Shown piece by piece: positions 41,096 through 50,980 of a stretch of 64,000 nucleotides of DNA. The stretch is from an uncultured Alphaproteobacteria bacterium (lineage in GTDB: Bacteria; Pseudomonadota; Alphaproteobacteria; RF32; CAG-239). A program made the position numbers and the translations under genes. Where the stretch lies: positions 207,452 through 271,451 of the forward strand of contig CAKQUG010000002.1 of assembly GCA_934277545.1 (NCBI GenBank), given 5' to 3'. Below the pieces are notes generated by a model, which did not search any database, was not told the origin of the DNA, and worked only from the letters and a program-made list of their open reading frames with translations. Positions within the stretch are counted from its first letter, which is position 1, and each line of letters opens with the position of its first letter.

Positions 41096-41578
41096 TTAAC
41101 GTTTAGAGAATTGGTAAGAACGACGAGCTTTAGCTTTACCGTATTTTTTACGTTCTACAACACGATCATCACGTGTCAAGAAGCCAGCTTGTTTCAAAAC
41201 TGTTCTCAGTTCCGGTTCATATTCGTTCAAAGCCTTGGCGATACCATGTTTAATGGCGCCTGCTTGACCGGACAAACCGCCGCCTTTAACAGTGCAAACA
41301 ACATCAAATTCATTTTCACGGTTGGCAACAACAAACGGCTGATTGATAACCATTTTCAAAACCGGGCGGGCAAAGTATTCGTCCATAGATTTGTCGTTAA
41401 TGGTAATATTTCCTTTACCAGGCATAACCCATACTCTGGCAACAGCGTCTTTTCTTTTACCTGTAGCGTAAGAGCGACCTTTTTTGTCTTTTACAGACTT
41501 GCGAGGAGCTTTAGCTTCTGTGTTAGCAGCGGTAGCAGCTTTAATATCCTGCAAAGATTCGATTTTTTTAGTAGCCAT
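41096..41578 (-). CDS. rpsI: 30S ribosomal protein S9
   Basis: The 160-residue protein matches S9: [20 protein letters not shown], then [20 protein letters not shown], and the basic C-terminus [16 protein letters not shown] that reaches the P-site tRNA. It has an N-terminal extension of about 35 residues compared with the E. coli protein. Its start overlaps the rplM stop (TAATG), the usual L13-S9 operon. Confidence 0.97.
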   Translation of the reverse strand: MATKKIESLQDIKAATAANTEAKAPRKSVKDKKGRSYATGKRKDAVARVWVMPGKGNITINDKSMDEYFARPVLKMVINQPFVVANRENEFDVVCTVKGGGLSGQAGAIKHGIAKALNEYEPELRTVLKQAGFLTRDDRVVERKKYGKAKARRSYQFSKR

Positions 41579-42048
41579 TACAAAGCACTCCTTTTATTTT
41601 TAGGGTTTTGAGAAGCAATATCCAAAACAATCGGATTTTGCGCAGTATGCGGGTGATTTTCACCGGCGTATACTTTCAATTTTGTCATCATCTGACGACC
41701 CAGCGGATTGCGGGAAATCATACGTTCAACAGCTTTTTGAATAACTCTTTCCGGGAAACGGCTGTTCAAAATTTTGCCGGCTGTTGTGTCTTTTACACTG
41801 CCGATAAAACCGGTGTGTTGATAATAGTGCTTATCAGTCAGTTTTTTACCGGTTAATTTAACTTTGTCTGCGTTAATAACAACAACATAGTCGCCGCAGT
41901 CCAAGTTCGGAGTAAAATAAGGTTTGTTCTTTCCGCGTAAAATCTTAGCGATTTCAGCAGAAAGTCTGCCCAAAATAACACCGCTGGCATCAACTACATA
42001 CCATTTTCTTTCGATGTCGGCAGGTTTTGTAGAATGTGTAGAAATCAT
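41578..42048 (-). CDS. rplM: 50S ribosomal protein L13
   Basis: The 156-residue protein matches L13: [64 protein letters not shown], and HPHTAQNP near the end. I chose the ATG at 42046-42048 with AAGAGA upstream. A frame extension to 42096 would overlap the promoter region. It is the first gene of the rplM-rpsI operon. Confidence 0.97.
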   Translation of the reverse strand: MISTHSTKPADIERKWYVVDASGVILGRLSAEIAKILRGKNKPYFTPNLDCGDYVVVINADKVKLTGKKLTDKHYYQHTGFIGSVKDTTAGKILNSRFPERVIQKAVERMISRNPLGRQMMTKLKVYAGENHPHTAQNPIVLDIASQNPKNKRSAL

Positions 42049-42087
42049 TTTTATCTCTTTCTTAAAAATGTTATTAAATTCGCTCTC

Positions 42088-42115
42088 AATATACACAAAC
42101 TATTTTGCTTGTCAA
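42088..42115 (-). promoter_or_regulatory. Promoter of rplM-rpsI
   Basis: On the minus strand, TTGACA (42115-42110) and TATATT (42093-42088) are spaced by 16 bases, 40 bases before the start codon. Confidence 0.75.
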
Positions 42116-42215
42116 TCAAAAAAATATACATTTTTCAATATTTTATTTTAATGGTATTATATTACCGTATGGATAACTAATTGAAAAATAAAACAAATTT
42201 TGATTGGAAAAAATA

Positions 42216-42239
42216 AAATCCTTGAAAAGTCAAGGATTT
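42216..42239. terminator. Terminator after the lepB-rnc-era operon
   Basis: AAATCCTTGA and TCAAGGATTT form a perfect 10-bp stem with a four-base loop, 24 bases past the era stop. On the minus strand a T-rich tail follows. Confidence 0.8.
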
Positions 42240-42263
42240 ATAATGTCTTCTGCAAAGTGCTTA

Positions 42264-43160
42264 TCAGGACTTAAAGTTCAGTCCCCAATCACTGTAGCGA
42301 GCCGGGTCATTGCCCCAGTTTTCACGCACTTTTACAAATAAAAATAAGTGGATACGCTCTTCTAAAAGCTCTTCCAGCTCTAGCCGCGCGGCTTGTCCGA
42401 TTTTTTTTATCATTGAGCCGTTATGTCCGATGATTATTGTTTTATGTCCATCTCTTTCTACATAAATTGTCATTTCGGCACGAATTGAACCGTCCGGTTT
42501 GTGTTCCCACAATTCAGGTTCAACCGTCAGTGCGTATGGCAGTTCCTGACGCAAATTTAAAAATAATTTTTCGCGCACTATTTCCGCCGCCAGCAGTTTC
42601 AGCGGCATATCCGACATCTGTTCTTCAGGATAATACCACGGGCTTTCAGGCAGATTCTCGGCTAAATATTCATAAAAATCTGTTATATGGTCGCCGGATT
42701 GCGCGGAAAACATAAACACGGCGTCAAAGTGAAACAGATTTTCAAACTCTTCTTTCAGCTCGTCCAAACGTTCTTGTGAAACTAAATCGGTTTTGTTAAA
42801 AGCTAAAACCGCATGCGCGTCTCGTTTAATCAATTCATCAATAATCGCCGACGTTTCTTCATTCATGCCTCGTTTGGCGTCAACCACCAGTACATTTATA
42901 TCGGCATCGCCAAATCCGTTCCAAGCCGAAGCAACCATTGCCCTGTCAAGACGTCGTTTGGGCGCAAAAATTCCCGGCGTGTCTAAAAAAATTATTTGCG
43001 TGTTGTCATAAATACCGATGCCTTTAATGGTTGTGCGTGTGGTTTGCGCTTTAGGCGACACAATAGAAACTTTAGAACCGACAAAATTGTTGGTAATGGT
43101 TGATTTTCCGGCGTTTGGCGCCCCGATTAAAGCTACAAATCCGCAGCGAGTTTTTTTCAT
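42264..43160 (-). CDS. era: GTPase Era
   Basis: The 298-residue protein has the G1 motif GAPNAGKS (13-20), the G3 DTPG in IIFLDTPGIF, the G4 NKTD in LAFNKTDLV, and a C-terminal KH domain with GHNGSMIKKIGQAARLELEELL. Era binds the 3' end of 16S rRNA during 30S maturation. It directly follows rnc, whose stop is one base before its ATG. Confidence 0.95.
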   Translation of the reverse strand: MKKTRCGFVALIGAPNAGKSTITNNFVGSKVSIVSPKAQTTRTTIKGIGIYDNTQIIFLDTPGIFAPKRRLDRAMVASAWNGFGDADINVLVVDAKRGMNEETSAIIDELIKRDAHAVLAFNKTDLVSQERLDELKEEFENLFHFDAVFMFSAQSGDHITDFYEYLAENLPESPWYYPEEQMSDMPLKLLAAEIVREKLFLNLRQELPYALTVEPELWEHKPDGSIRAEMTIYVERDGHKTIIIGHNGSMIKKIGQAARLELEELLEERIHLFLFVKVRENWGNDPARYSDWGLNFKS

Positions 43161-43161
43161 G

Positions 43162-43815
43162 CTATTTATCCATCATTTCCAAAAGGTTATGAGCTGCTTG
43201 CTGTTCGGCCGTTTTTTTGTTTTTACCTTCTCCGAAAGCAAATTTTTCATTATTCAGCGTAACTTTTACCTTGAACACCGGTTCATGCTCACTGCCTTCT
43301 TTGGCAACTAATTCATAAATCGGCGAGGGCAGGTGCATGGCGTGAAATTTTTCTTGCAGACTGGTTTTAAAGTCTTTTTGCGAACCGGAAGCCGATTGGT
43401 CAATCAAATCTTTCCAGTTGCGTTCAACAAAAGCAATAGCCTGTTCTATGTCGGAATCTATATAGATGGCGCCGATAACGGCTTCACCGACATCACACAA
43501 AACATTCACGCTTTTAACTGTCTCTTTGTCCTTGGCGATAATATAATTATTTAGCTGCAATTTTTTAGCCACTTTGGCGACAGCGTCGGCGCAAACCAGT
43601 TTGACGTGGCGTTGAGAAAGTTGGCCTTCGCGGTCGTCGGGAAACATTTTATACAGCAAATGCGCCATAGTCATACCCAGCACACGGTCGCCCAAAAATT
43701 CCAAACGCTCATAATTGCGGTGTTCGTTGTTGGTAACGCTGCTGTGGGTCAGCGCTTGTGTCAATAAACGCGGATTATTAAAGTGATATTGCAAAACTTC
43801 TTCAAGTTGCGTCAT
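43162..43815 (-). CDS. rnc: Ribonuclease III
   Basis: The 217-residue protein has the RNase III signature NYERLEFLGDRVLG (catalytic acids E39 and D43), a second acidic site near DVGEAVIGAIYIDS, and a C-terminal double-stranded RNA-binding domain (DFKTSLQEKFHAM to the end). It cuts double-stranded RNA, including rRNA precursors. The lepB-rnc-era order is conserved in proteobacteria. Confidence 0.95.
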   Translation of the reverse strand: MTQLEEVLQYHFNNPRLLTQALTHSSVTNNEHRNYERLEFLGDRVLGMTMAHLLYKMFPDDREGQLSQRHVKLVCADAVAKVAKKLQLNNYIIAKDKETVKSVNVLCDVGEAVIGAIYIDSDIEQAIAFVERNWKDLIDQSASGSQKDFKTSLQEKFHAMHLPSPIYELVAKEGSEHEPVFKVKVTLNNEKFAFGEGKNKKTAEQQAAHNLLEMMDK

Positions 43816-43818
43816 TTT

Positions 43819-44613
43819 TTAGTAAATTCCTTTAAAAAAGCGATTCCAGCGAATGGCTTTGAACCAAGTCCAAGGCTCGTAAATTTCACCTTTATCGTTG
43901 TGAGAAAAGAAAATAAAACGAGCTTTGCCGACTAAATTTTCTTTTGGTACAAAACTGACGCTTATTCGGCTGTCGTCCGAGCGGTCGCGGTTATCGCCCA
44001 TCATAAAAAACGAATCTTCCGGCACTACAAAAACATCAGTGTTGTCCACAATGCGTTCATGGTCGGAAATTTCAATGATTTTATGCTTCTTTCCTTCCGG
44101 CAGAGTTTCGGTGTATTGATGATAAAACTCCGGAATTTCCACATATTCGTCAATCATATAGCGCTCGGTTTCTTCGCGGTCGATAAGCTGGTCGTTGATA
44201 TATAAACGTCCTTCTTTTATTTGTATTCTGTCTCCGGGCAAACCGATAATGCGCTTAATAAAATCGGTGTTTGGTTTTTTTGTAGGTCTGAAAACAACAA
44301 CATCTCCGCGCTGCGGCTGGTCATACCAAATGCGTCCTTCAAACAGCGGCAATCCGGCCGGAAAAGAATATTTTGAATAGCCATAAGTATATTTACTGAC
44401 AAACAAATAGTCTCCAACCCGTAGGGTGGGATACATCGAACCGGACGGAATGCGGAAAGGCTCAAACAAAAAACTGCGTATAATCAATGCAATAAAAATC
44501 GCTAAGAATACGGTTATTAAATTTTCGGAAAAAGCGTTTCCTTTTTCATCAGCGGCAGGAGCAATAGTTTGATTTTTGGCTGGCAGAAAAATGTTTTTAA
44601 TAATTTCTCGCAC
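43819..44613 (-). CDS. lepB: Signal peptidase I
   Basis: The 264-residue protein has one N-terminal membrane segment (LITVFLAIFIALIIRSFLF). The catalytic serine is S59 in FRIPSGSMYPTL and the lysine general base is K121 in TDFIKRIIGLPGD. The C-terminal conserved box is MMGDNRDRSDDSR. It removes signal peptides of exported proteins at the outer face of the inner membrane. It lies five bases after the hydrolase gene and three before rnc. Confidence 0.95.
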   Translation of the reverse strand: MREIIKNIFLPAKNQTIAPAADEKGNAFSENLITVFLAIFIALIIRSFLFEPFRIPSGSMYPTLRVGDYLFVSKYTYGYSKYSFPAGLPLFEGRIWYDQPQRGDVVVFRPTKKPNTDFIKRIIGLPGDRIQIKEGRLYINDQLIDREETERYMIDEYVEIPEFYHQYTETLPEGKKHKIIEISDHERIVDNTDVFVVPEDSFFMMGDNRDRSDDSRISVSFVPKENLVGKARFIFFSHNDKGEIYEPWTWFKAIRWNRFFKGIY

Positions 44614-44618
44614 TTTTA

Positions 44619-45395
44619 TTATTCCTCATTGTCAAAATCATCGCTGTCAACAGCGTCATTGTCTAAAATATCGTCTTCTTCAGGACCGTCCAGCAGCAAA
44701 TCGTCTTCCAAATCAGATTTTTTGCGGCGTCCGCGGCGTTTTTGCGCCGGTAGACGGTGTTGCAATGCGCTGATAACATATTGCCCGCTGACTTTATATA
44801 AGTCGCCTAAATGGTTGTTATACATGTGGTCGGCGTCTTCAATCAGGGCGAAATCTATGTCGACATTGCGCTGTTGGTTTAGCTTGTGCGCCATGCTTTC
44901 CACCATTGCCGGGGAGGCAATTTCATCTTTTCCGCCCTGCACAATCAAGCCGGAAGCCGGGCACGGAGCCAAAAATGAAAAATCTTTTTCGTTGGCAGGA
45001 GGAGACACGGCAATAAAGTTGTTAATGTCCGGGCGGCGCATTAGCAGCTGCAAGCCAATCCATGCGCCGAAAGAATAACCGGCAATCCAGCATTGCTTGG
45101 CGTCAGGGTTCATATTTTGCAGCCAATCCAAAGCGATTGTGGCGTCCGAAAGTTCGCCCGGTCCGTCTTCAAACTGTCCCTGTGAACGTCCGACGCTGCG
45201 GAAGTTAAAGCGTAAAACCGAAAAGCCCAAATCTTTAAAGCAGCTGAAAAGCGTGTAAACCACTTTATTGTTCATGGTGCCGCCATATTGCGGGTGCGGA
45301 TGTAAAATCAACGCAACCGGAGCATTAGGGCGTTCGCTTTTATAATATCTGCCTTCAAGACGGCCGGCATGGCCGTTAAATAAAACTTCTACCAT
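44619..45395 (-). CDS. Alpha/beta hydrolase (COG2945-type) with acidic tail
   Basis: The 258-residue protein has the core of this family: LILHPHPQYGGTMNNKVVY, LRFNFRSVGRSQG, the nucleophile S108 in IAGYSFGAW, GGKDEIASP (Asp) and DADHMYNN (His). After about residue 215 it carries a basic patch (KRRGRRKKS) followed by a strongly acidic tail, unusual for the family. The substrate is unknown. It is the first gene of the lepB-rnc-era operon. Confidence 0.85.
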   Translation of the reverse strand: MVEVLFNGHAGRLEGRYYKSERPNAPVALILHPHPQYGGTMNNKVVYTLFSCFKDLGFSVLRFNFRSVGRSQGQFEDGPGELSDATIALDWLQNMNPDAKQCWIAGYSFGAWIGLQLLMRRPDINNFIAVSPPANEKDFSFLAPCPASGLIVQGGKDEIASPAMVESMAHKLNQQRNVDIDFALIEDADHMYNNHLGDLYKVSGQYVISALQHRLPAQKRRGRRKKSDLEDDLLLDGPEEDDILDNDAVDSDDFDNEE

Positions 45396-45483
45396 ATTTT
45401 TTCCTGTTTTATTACTTTTATTTAATATATAATGTGCTACATTAAATAAAAATTGTTAAATTTAAAAAGGAATATATCACACA

Positions 45484-46125
45484 ATGAATTCAAATTACAA
45501 GATAATTTTACAAGACATTCAAGCCATTATGGACAGAGACCCGGCAACCCGCAGCAAATTGGAAGCGGTTGTTTGCTCTTCGGGACTGCATGCGATAATG
45601 GTTCACCGCTTGTCACATACGCTGTGGAAACACAATTTTTTGCTGGCGGCGCGGATTCTTTCGCAAATCACACGCTTTTTTACCGGTATAGAAATTCATC
45701 CCGGCGCGCAAATCGGCTCAGGTTTTATGATTGACCACGGCATGGGCGTTGTCATCGGTGAAACAGCGGTTGTCGGCAACAATGTTACTCTGTATCATGA
45801 TGTAACTTTGGGCGGACGCAAATTTTATGACGAAAACGGTAAGAAACTGGAAAAACGCCATCCGACTATCGGCGACAATGTAACTATTGGTTCCGGCGCG
45901 CAGATTTTGGGGCCTATCACTATCGGTAAAAACGTAAAAATCGGTTCTAACGCCATTGTGATTAAGGATATTCCGGATAACTGCACGGTTGTGAACACGC
46001 CGGCCTATATTGTGAAAAAATCCGAAGTAAAAGGTAAAACGTTTTGCGCCTACGGTATTGAGCCTGAAAAAGCTCAACCTAAAGAACATACTGAAAAGCC
46101 GGCAAAAGGCAAACAAAAGAACTGA
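45484..46125 (+). CDS. cysE: Serine O-acetyltransferase
   Basis: The 213-residue protein has an N-terminal helical domain and a left-handed beta-helix: [60 protein letters not shown]. This is the CysE/EpsC short form. It acetylates serine for cysteine synthesis. AAGGA lies upstream of the ATG. The C-terminal tail is Lys/Glu/Pro-rich and longer than usual. Confidence 0.92.
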   Translation: MNSNYKIILQDIQAIMDRDPATRSKLEAVVCSSGLHAIMVHRLSHTLWKHNFLLAARILSQITRFFTGIEIHPGAQIGSGFMIDHGMGVVIGETAVVGNNVTLYHDVTLGGRKFYDENGKKLEKRHPTIGDNVTIGSGAQILGPITIGKNVKIGSNAIVIKDIPDNCTVVNTPAYIVKKSEVKGKTFCAYGIEPEKAQPKEHTEKPAKGKQKN

Positions 46126-46174
46126 CTTTTGCTTTTTGATATGTTATAATTACTGATATAAAAGCGAGGTGGAA

Positions 46175-46729
46175 ATGAAAAAATTTCTGATTTTACTGAC
46201 TGGAATTTATATCTGCGGAGTTTTGCCGGCGGTTGCCGGCGAGCTGCCGAAAAATCCGTGGGCGTCGCAAAATCAGACGGTTAAAATCAATACACCGGAA
46301 AATAGAAAGCAAACTCAGCCGACAAACGCCACAAACTCAAATCAGCAGTGGGTGCAGGATAGAGTGTCCGCCATTCAGCGCCATAATGCCCAAGTCAATG
46401 CCGATTATGCGGCCAGGGCAAAAGCCGAGCAGGAACGCTTGAAACAAGAAGCGGAAGCTGCAGCATCATCTTCTGACAGCGGCGAAGGCTTTATGGATAA
46501 GCTGGGAAGTTTTTTTTCGGACGATAGTTCATCATCGGCAAATTCCGCACCGTCTTCATCCGGTTCCTCCGGAGATTTTGAAATGCCGGGCGCTGATTTG
46601 CTGCAAGGCTATGATGATTTGAAAAAAGAAACGGAGAAGTCTGTGCGCAAACTGAAACACAACTTTAACTCATTGACGAACGTTAATATAGAAAAGACCA
46701 TTGACGACACCTTGAAAAGTTTACAATAG
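46175..46729 (+). CDS. Secreted Ser-rich hypothetical protein
   Basis: The 184-residue protein has a signal peptide (MKKFLILLTGIYICGVLPAV, cut near AVAG), an Asn/Gln/Thr-rich stretch, a helical Ala/Glu/Gln-rich segment (ARAKAEQERLKQEAEAAASS), a low-complexity serine run, and a charged helical end. It is probably periplasmic. GAGGTGG precedes the ATG. It is paired with another small secreted protein 13 bases downstream. No family recognised. Confidence 0.6.
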   Translation: MKKFLILLTGIYICGVLPAVAGELPKNPWASQNQTVKINTPENRKQTQPTNATNSNQQWVQDRVSAIQRHNAQVNADYAARAKAEQERLKQEAEAAASSSDSGEGFMDKLGSFFSDDSSSSANSAPSSSGSSGDFEMPGADLLQGYDDLKKETEKSVRKLKHNFNSLTNVNIEKTIDDTLKSLQ

Positions 46730-46742
46730 GAGATTAAAAATT

Positions 46743-47099
46743 ATGAAGAAGTTTTTGTTTTTGCTGATTTTTTGCCTTTTAGCCGAAAACGCCTTTGCCG
46801 GCGATATTTTCCGTTCTGCCGTTAAGCCTGTTCCAAAAGAGCCCGTCGGCAACTTAAATGTAATATCGCCGACAGATGTCGCTACTGTTCAATATTTCGC
46901 TGAAAAGTCGCTACAGTACATTTTAGATAATTACTCGGACAGGGAACTGCGCGAACTGGTTATTTCCTATAACAAAGCCGAAAGAGAAGCCGCCCGCCGC
47001 AACAAAACGGTTATGCCGGAAAAAGTAGATAAAGAAACTTTGCAAAGCCGGGAAAATATGGCGGAATATCTGCGTTCATTTTATCAATATCGTTATTAA
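46743..47099 (+). CDS. Small secreted hypothetical protein
   Basis: The 118-residue protein has a signal peptide (MKKFLFLLIFCLLAENAFAG, cut after AFA). The mature part is helical (LQYILDNYSDRELRELVISY) and ends in YQYRY. AGGAGA precedes the ATG. It is in a row with the Ser-rich secreted protein and, six bases on, uvrB. No family recognised. Confidence 0.6.
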   Translation: MKKFLFLLIFCLLAENAFAGDIFRSAVKPVPKEPVGNLNVISPTDVATVQYFAEKSLQYILDNYSDRELRELVISYNKAEREAARRNKTVMPEKVDKETLQSRENMAEYLRSFYQYRY

Positions 47100-47105
47100 G
47101 CCGCA

Positions 47106-49091
47106 ATGAAGGATACAGAATTTAAAATAGAAAGTCCGTTTGAACCGTCCGGAGACCAGCCGCAAGCCATAAAAGAATTGTGCGAGGGGGTCGAAAGAGG
47201 CGAGCGCAATCAGGTGCTGCTGGGGGTTACCGGTTCCGGCAAAACGTTTACTATGGCTAAAATCATTGAGCAGTGCCGGCGTCCGGCCTTGATTATGGAA
47301 CCGAATAAAATTTTGGCAGCGCAGCTCTATTCGGAAATGAAAGAGTTTTTTCCCAATAACCGCGTTGAATATTTTGTGTCGTATTATGATTATTACCAGC
47401 CGGAAGCCTATATTCCGAAAACCGACACTTATATAGAAAAAGATTCGGCGATAAATGAACAAATAGACCGTATGCGCCATGGTGCGACCCGTAATGTTTT
47501 GGAAGAACGTGATGTGATTATTGTGGCGTCGGTTTCGTGTATTTACGGCTTGGGCAGTATGGAGTCTTATTCTTCCATGGTGTTTCAGCTCAAAGTCGGC
47601 GATGTGGTGGATATTCATGATGTCAACAGGCATTTGACCGAACTTTTATATGAACGCTGCAGTGTTAATTTTGTACGCAGCACATTTAGAGTGCAGGGAG
47701 ATACCTTGGATATTTTTCCGGCGCACTATGAGGATAGGGCTTGGCGAGTTTCTTTTTTTGGCGATGAAATAGAAGAAATCTACGAATTTGATGTTTTGAC
47801 CGGCAAAAAAACTCGTCAACTTGATGAAATCACCGTTTATCCGGCCAATCACTATGTTACGCCGCGTCCGGCGCTGTCGCAGGCGATGAATCATATTAAA
47901 GAAGATTTGGAAATTCGCCTGAGGCAGTTTAAAGATGAAAATAAATTGCTGGAGGCTCAGCGTTTGGAACAGCGCACTCGTTTTGATTTGGAAATGATGG
48001 ACACCACAGGACATTGCAAAGGGATTGAAAACTATTCGCGCTATTTAACCGGGCGCAAACCCGGTGAGCCGCCGCCGACTTTGTTTGAATACTTCCCGAA
48101 AAACGCTTTGCTTTTTATTGATGAAAGTCATATTGCCGTGCCGCAAATCGGTGCCATGTACCGCGGCGACCGTAACCGTAAAATGACACTGTCGGACTAC
48201 GGCTTTCGCTTGCCGTCATGTTTGGATAACCGTCCGTTGAAGTTTGAAGAATGGGATAAAATGCGTCCGCAGACCATTTTTGTTTCGGCCACCCCCGGAG
48301 AATGGGAAATGGAACAAAGCAAAGGCGTGTTTTCGGAACAAGTTATTCGTCCGACCGGCTTGACAGACCCGCTGTGTATTGTGCGTCCGGTCGAAAATCA
48401 GGTTGACGATTTAATGGAAGAATGTCGTAAAACCGCCGCTAAAGGCGAGCGGGTTTTGGTAACAACTTTAACCAAGAAAATGGCTGAGGATTTAACCGAA
48501 TACCTAAAAGACAACGGCGTCAAAGTCCGCTATATGCACTCGGATATAGACACTTTGGAACGTATAGAAATTATCCGCGACTTGCGCTTGGGCGTGTTTG
48601 ACGTGTTGGTCGGTATCAACCTTTTGCGTGAAGGCTTGGACATTCCGGAGTGCTCTTTGGTGGCGATTTTAGATGCCGATAAAGAAGGCTTCTTGCGCTC
48701 TACCCGATCGCTGATTCAAACTATCGGCCGAGCCGCGCGCAACGCTGAGGGCAGGGTGATTTTGTATGCCGACAAGATGACGGACTCTATTAAAGTTGCC
48801 TTGGAAGAGACCGAGCGCCGGCGTAAAAAACAGACGGAGTATAATATTGCTCACGGTATCACTCCGCAGACCATTAAGAAAAGCATTTCTTCAACCTTAA
48901 AAGAAATGACCGAAACCGATTTTGTAAAAGATGAAAGCAAAGATGTCGAAAAGATTAAAAATATTGAAAAAATGACGAAAGAATATACTAAGCTGATGAA
49001 AGAAGCGGCGCAGAATCTGGAGTTTGAGCAAGCTATGGTTTATCGCGACAAGCTCAAAGAGCTGGAAGCGCTGGCGTTGAAAAATATGTAA
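47106..49091 (+). CDS. uvrB: Excinuclease ABC subunit B
   Basis: The 661-residue protein is a full-length UvrB: P-loop GVTGSGKT (40-47), the beta-hairpin region [37 protein letters not shown], helicase motifs V and VI ([29 protein letters not shown]), and a C-terminal UVR motif ([20 protein letters not shown]). It loads on damaged DNA and positions UvrC in nucleotide excision repair. A cas1-like gene follows after 15 bases. Confidence 0.97.
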   Translation: MKDTEFKIESPFEPSGDQPQAIKELCEGVERGERNQVLLGVTGSGKTFTMAKIIEQCRRPALIMEPNKILAAQLYSEMKEFFPNNRVEYFVSYYDYYQPEAYIPKTDTYIEKDSAINEQIDRMRHGATRNVLEERDVIIVASVSCIYGLGSMESYSSMVFQLKVGDVVDIHDVNRHLTELLYERCSVNFVRSTFRVQGDTLDIFPAHYEDRAWRVSFFGDEIEEIYEFDVLTGKKTRQLDEITVYPANHYVTPRPALSQAMNHIKEDLEIRLRQFKDENKLLEAQRLEQRTRFDLEMMDTTGHCKGIENYSRYLTGRKPGEPPPTLFEYFPKNALLFIDESHIAVPQIGAMYRGDRNRKMTLSDYGFRLPSCLDNRPLKFEEWDKMRPQTIFVSATPGEWEMEQSKGVFSEQVIRPTGLTDPLCIVRPVENQVDDLMEECRKTAAKGERVLVTTLTKKMAEDLTEYLKDNGVKVRYMHSDIDTLERIEIIRDLRLGVFDVLVGINLLREGLDIPECSLVAILDADKEGFLRSTRSLIQTIGRAARNAEGRVILYADKMTDSIKVALEETERRRKKQTEYNIAHGITPQTIKKSISSTLKEMTETDFVKDESKDVEKIKNIEKMTKEYTKLMKEAAQNLEFEQAMVYRDKLKELEALALKNM

Positions 49092-49106
49092 AAGCACGAA
49101 AAAAAT

Positions 49107-50024
49107 ATGGCTGTGATTTTAGAAATCGGAACCGAAAATATAGCAATAACCTTGGAAAATAATTTTGTTTGCATACAAAAAGGCAAAGAAATAATAAAGA
49201 GTGTTCAGCTCAGAGAGGTGCGTGCGGTTATGGTTACGGCAAAAAATGTGCTGTTGGGACAAAGTTTTTTGCAAAATCTGACAGCCTGCAACATTCCGAT
49301 TGTTTTGCTGGATGAAAATTTTTTACCGGCGAGTTTTTTGTTTCCGTGCAGTATGCCGTTGGGTAAAGGAAAAGTTTTAGACCGGCAGGCCGAAATAAAA
49401 CCGCTGCTGCGTAAAAAAATATGGCAGGCTTTGATTGTTGAAAAAATTAAAAACCGCTCTAAGGTTTTGCGTTCGTTAAATAAAAAAGACCGGTTGTCTG
49501 CTTATGCCGCAAAAGTTTTGGTCGGCGACAGCAAAAACGTCGATAAAACTTCGTCGGTTCCGTATTTCAATGAATTATTCGGCAAAAATTTCAAGCCGGA
49601 ACCGGATTCCTGCGGAATAAACGCGTTTTTGGCTTACGGCTATACTCAGCTGCGTTTATCGGCCTTGCGCTATATTTGGAGTTTAGGCTTAAGTCCGTCA
49701 ATTTGTCTTAACCCGCACAAGCCGCAAAATTATTGGGGGCTGACCGAAGACTTAATTGAACCGTTCAAGCCTTTGGTCGAAAGGTGTGTCAGTTCGATTT
49801 TTTCTCGGAACAATGCAGACGTACGGCAGGTTCTGTCAGCGGAATATAAGGCAGAGCTGTCGCAGGTTTTGAATAAAGAATATTACGACAACCGGCAGCT
49901 TAAATCTTTGTTTGTGCTGATTCGGCGCGCCGTTTCCGATTACGCGGCTTCAATCCGCAAAAACAAGGCTGAATTTACTTTTTGCAACTATTTGATAGAA
50001 GTTAAAGACTTGAAAAATGACTAA
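49107..50024 (+). CDS. cas1: Solitary Cas1-like protein (type II-C-like)
   Basis: The 305-residue protein aligns by eye with type II Cas1: an N-terminal beta domain (ILEIGTENIAITLENNFVCI, then NIPIVLLDENFLPAS), YFNELFGKNF, INAFLAYGYTQLRLSALRYI, and GLTEDLIEPFKPLVERC. The metal ligands are H204 and E218. The first ligand, normally Glu in an REGHSAR- or EAAAAR-like context, is D146 in NVDKTSS. Cas1 integrates spacers into CRISPR arrays. No cas2, effector gene or repeat array is visible in this window, and the gene directly follows uvrB in an apparent operon. It may be decayed or repurposed, or its partners may lie elsewhere. The ribosome site is weak. Confidence 0.75.
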   Translation: MAVILEIGTENIAITLENNFVCIQKGKEIIKSVQLREVRAVMVTAKNVLLGQSFLQNLTACNIPIVLLDENFLPASFLFPCSMPLGKGKVLDRQAEIKPLLRKKIWQALIVEKIKNRSKVLRSLNKKDRLSAYAAKVLVGDSKNVDKTSSVPYFNELFGKNFKPEPDSCGINAFLAYGYTQLRLSALRYIWSLGLSPSICLNPHKPQNYWGLTEDLIEPFKPLVERCVSSIFSRNNADVRQVLSAEYKAELSQVLNKEYYDNRQLKSLFVLIRRAVSDYAASIRKNKAEFTFCNYLIEVKDLKND

Positions 50025-50029
50025 GCCGC

Positions 50030-50971
50030 TTATTTGTACGACGCACGTTTGATACGGTCGTTAATGGCTAGTCCCAATCCGTTTTGCGGTATTGGCGCCA
50101 TAGCTATTTTAGCAAATTTATCCTGGGCGTCGGCAAGGCGCATATAAGCAAACAGATTTTCAGCCGCTTCGGTTAAACTTCCGTCGGGGCTGAGGTTTAA
50201 GTCTCCGTCTAATTTGCCGAAACCGATATAAAATTCGTCTGCTTCAGGTTTTTCGGCGTTAATCCGCAAGGTGTGTTTTGGAGCATAGTGGCGCAAAAGC
50301 TGTCCCGGAGCTGTCGGTAATTCCGGATTGCCGGCGGAAATCAATATTTTTTCACCTAAAAATTCTTCAATGTCTTCTTTAGCGGTGCCGCCGGCGCGCA
50401 GCAGCACAACTTTATCGGTTGTCAGGTCGATAATGGTTGATTCCACGCCGACGCTGCAGGCTCCGCCGTCTAAAATCATATCAACTTTGTCGCCCAAACC
50501 GTCGGCCACATGCTGAGCGGTGGTCGGGCTGATGGATTGATATTTGTTGGCAGACGGCGCCACAATCGGCACGCCGCTGGCTTTAATTAGAGCCAGTGCA
50601 ATCGGGTGCCGCGGCATCCGCACGGTCAAAGTGCGTAATCCAGAACAAGCCAAATCAATGCTGGGATTTTCTTCTATGCGGCGCAGCACAAAAGTCAGCG
50701 GTCCCGGCCAAAAACGCTTAGCCAGTGCAAAAACACGCTCGTCGGTTGCCGCATATTCTTTCAAAAAGTCTATTTCCGCAATGTGCGAAATCAGCGGGTC
50801 AAAATGCGGACGCTGTTTGGCGGCGAAAATATTGGCGACTGCTTTGCTGTTATAAACATTGGCGCCGAGACCGTACACTGTTTCAGTCGGAAAAGCCACC
50901 AGGCCGCCGTTTTTGATAATTTCTGCCGCTTTAGCGATGTTTTCGGGTGTGTTTTGATAAATATTACTCAT
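50030..50971 (-). CDS. tsaC: Threonylcarbamoyl-AMP synthase (Sua5 type)
   Basis: The 313-residue protein has a YrdC/Sua5 domain: GGLVAFPTETVYGLGANVYN, KQRPHFDPLISHI, FWPGPLTFVL, VRMPRHPIALALI and APSANKYQSISPT. A C-terminal Sua5 extension (HYAPKHTLRI onwards) follows, so it is the longer Sua5 form rather than the short TsaC form. It makes threonylcarbamoyl-AMP for the t6A modification at position 37 of ANN-decoding tRNAs. It is convergent with cas1. Confidence 0.93.
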   Translation of the reverse strand: MSNIYQNTPENIAKAAEIIKNGGLVAFPTETVYGLGANVYNSKAVANIFAAKQRPHFDPLISHIAEIDFLKEYAATDERVFALAKRFWPGPLTFVLRRIEENPSIDLACSGLRTLTVRMPRHPIALALIKASGVPIVAPSANKYQSISPTTAQHVADGLGDKVDMILDGGACSVGVESTIIDLTTDKVVLLRAGGTAKEDIEEFLGEKILISAGNPELPTAPGQLLRHYAPKHTLRINAEKPEADEFYIGFGKLDGDLNLSPDGSLTEAAENLFAYMRLADAQDKFAKIAMAPIPQNGLGLAINDRIKRASYK

Positions 50972-50980
50972 TTTTGTTCA

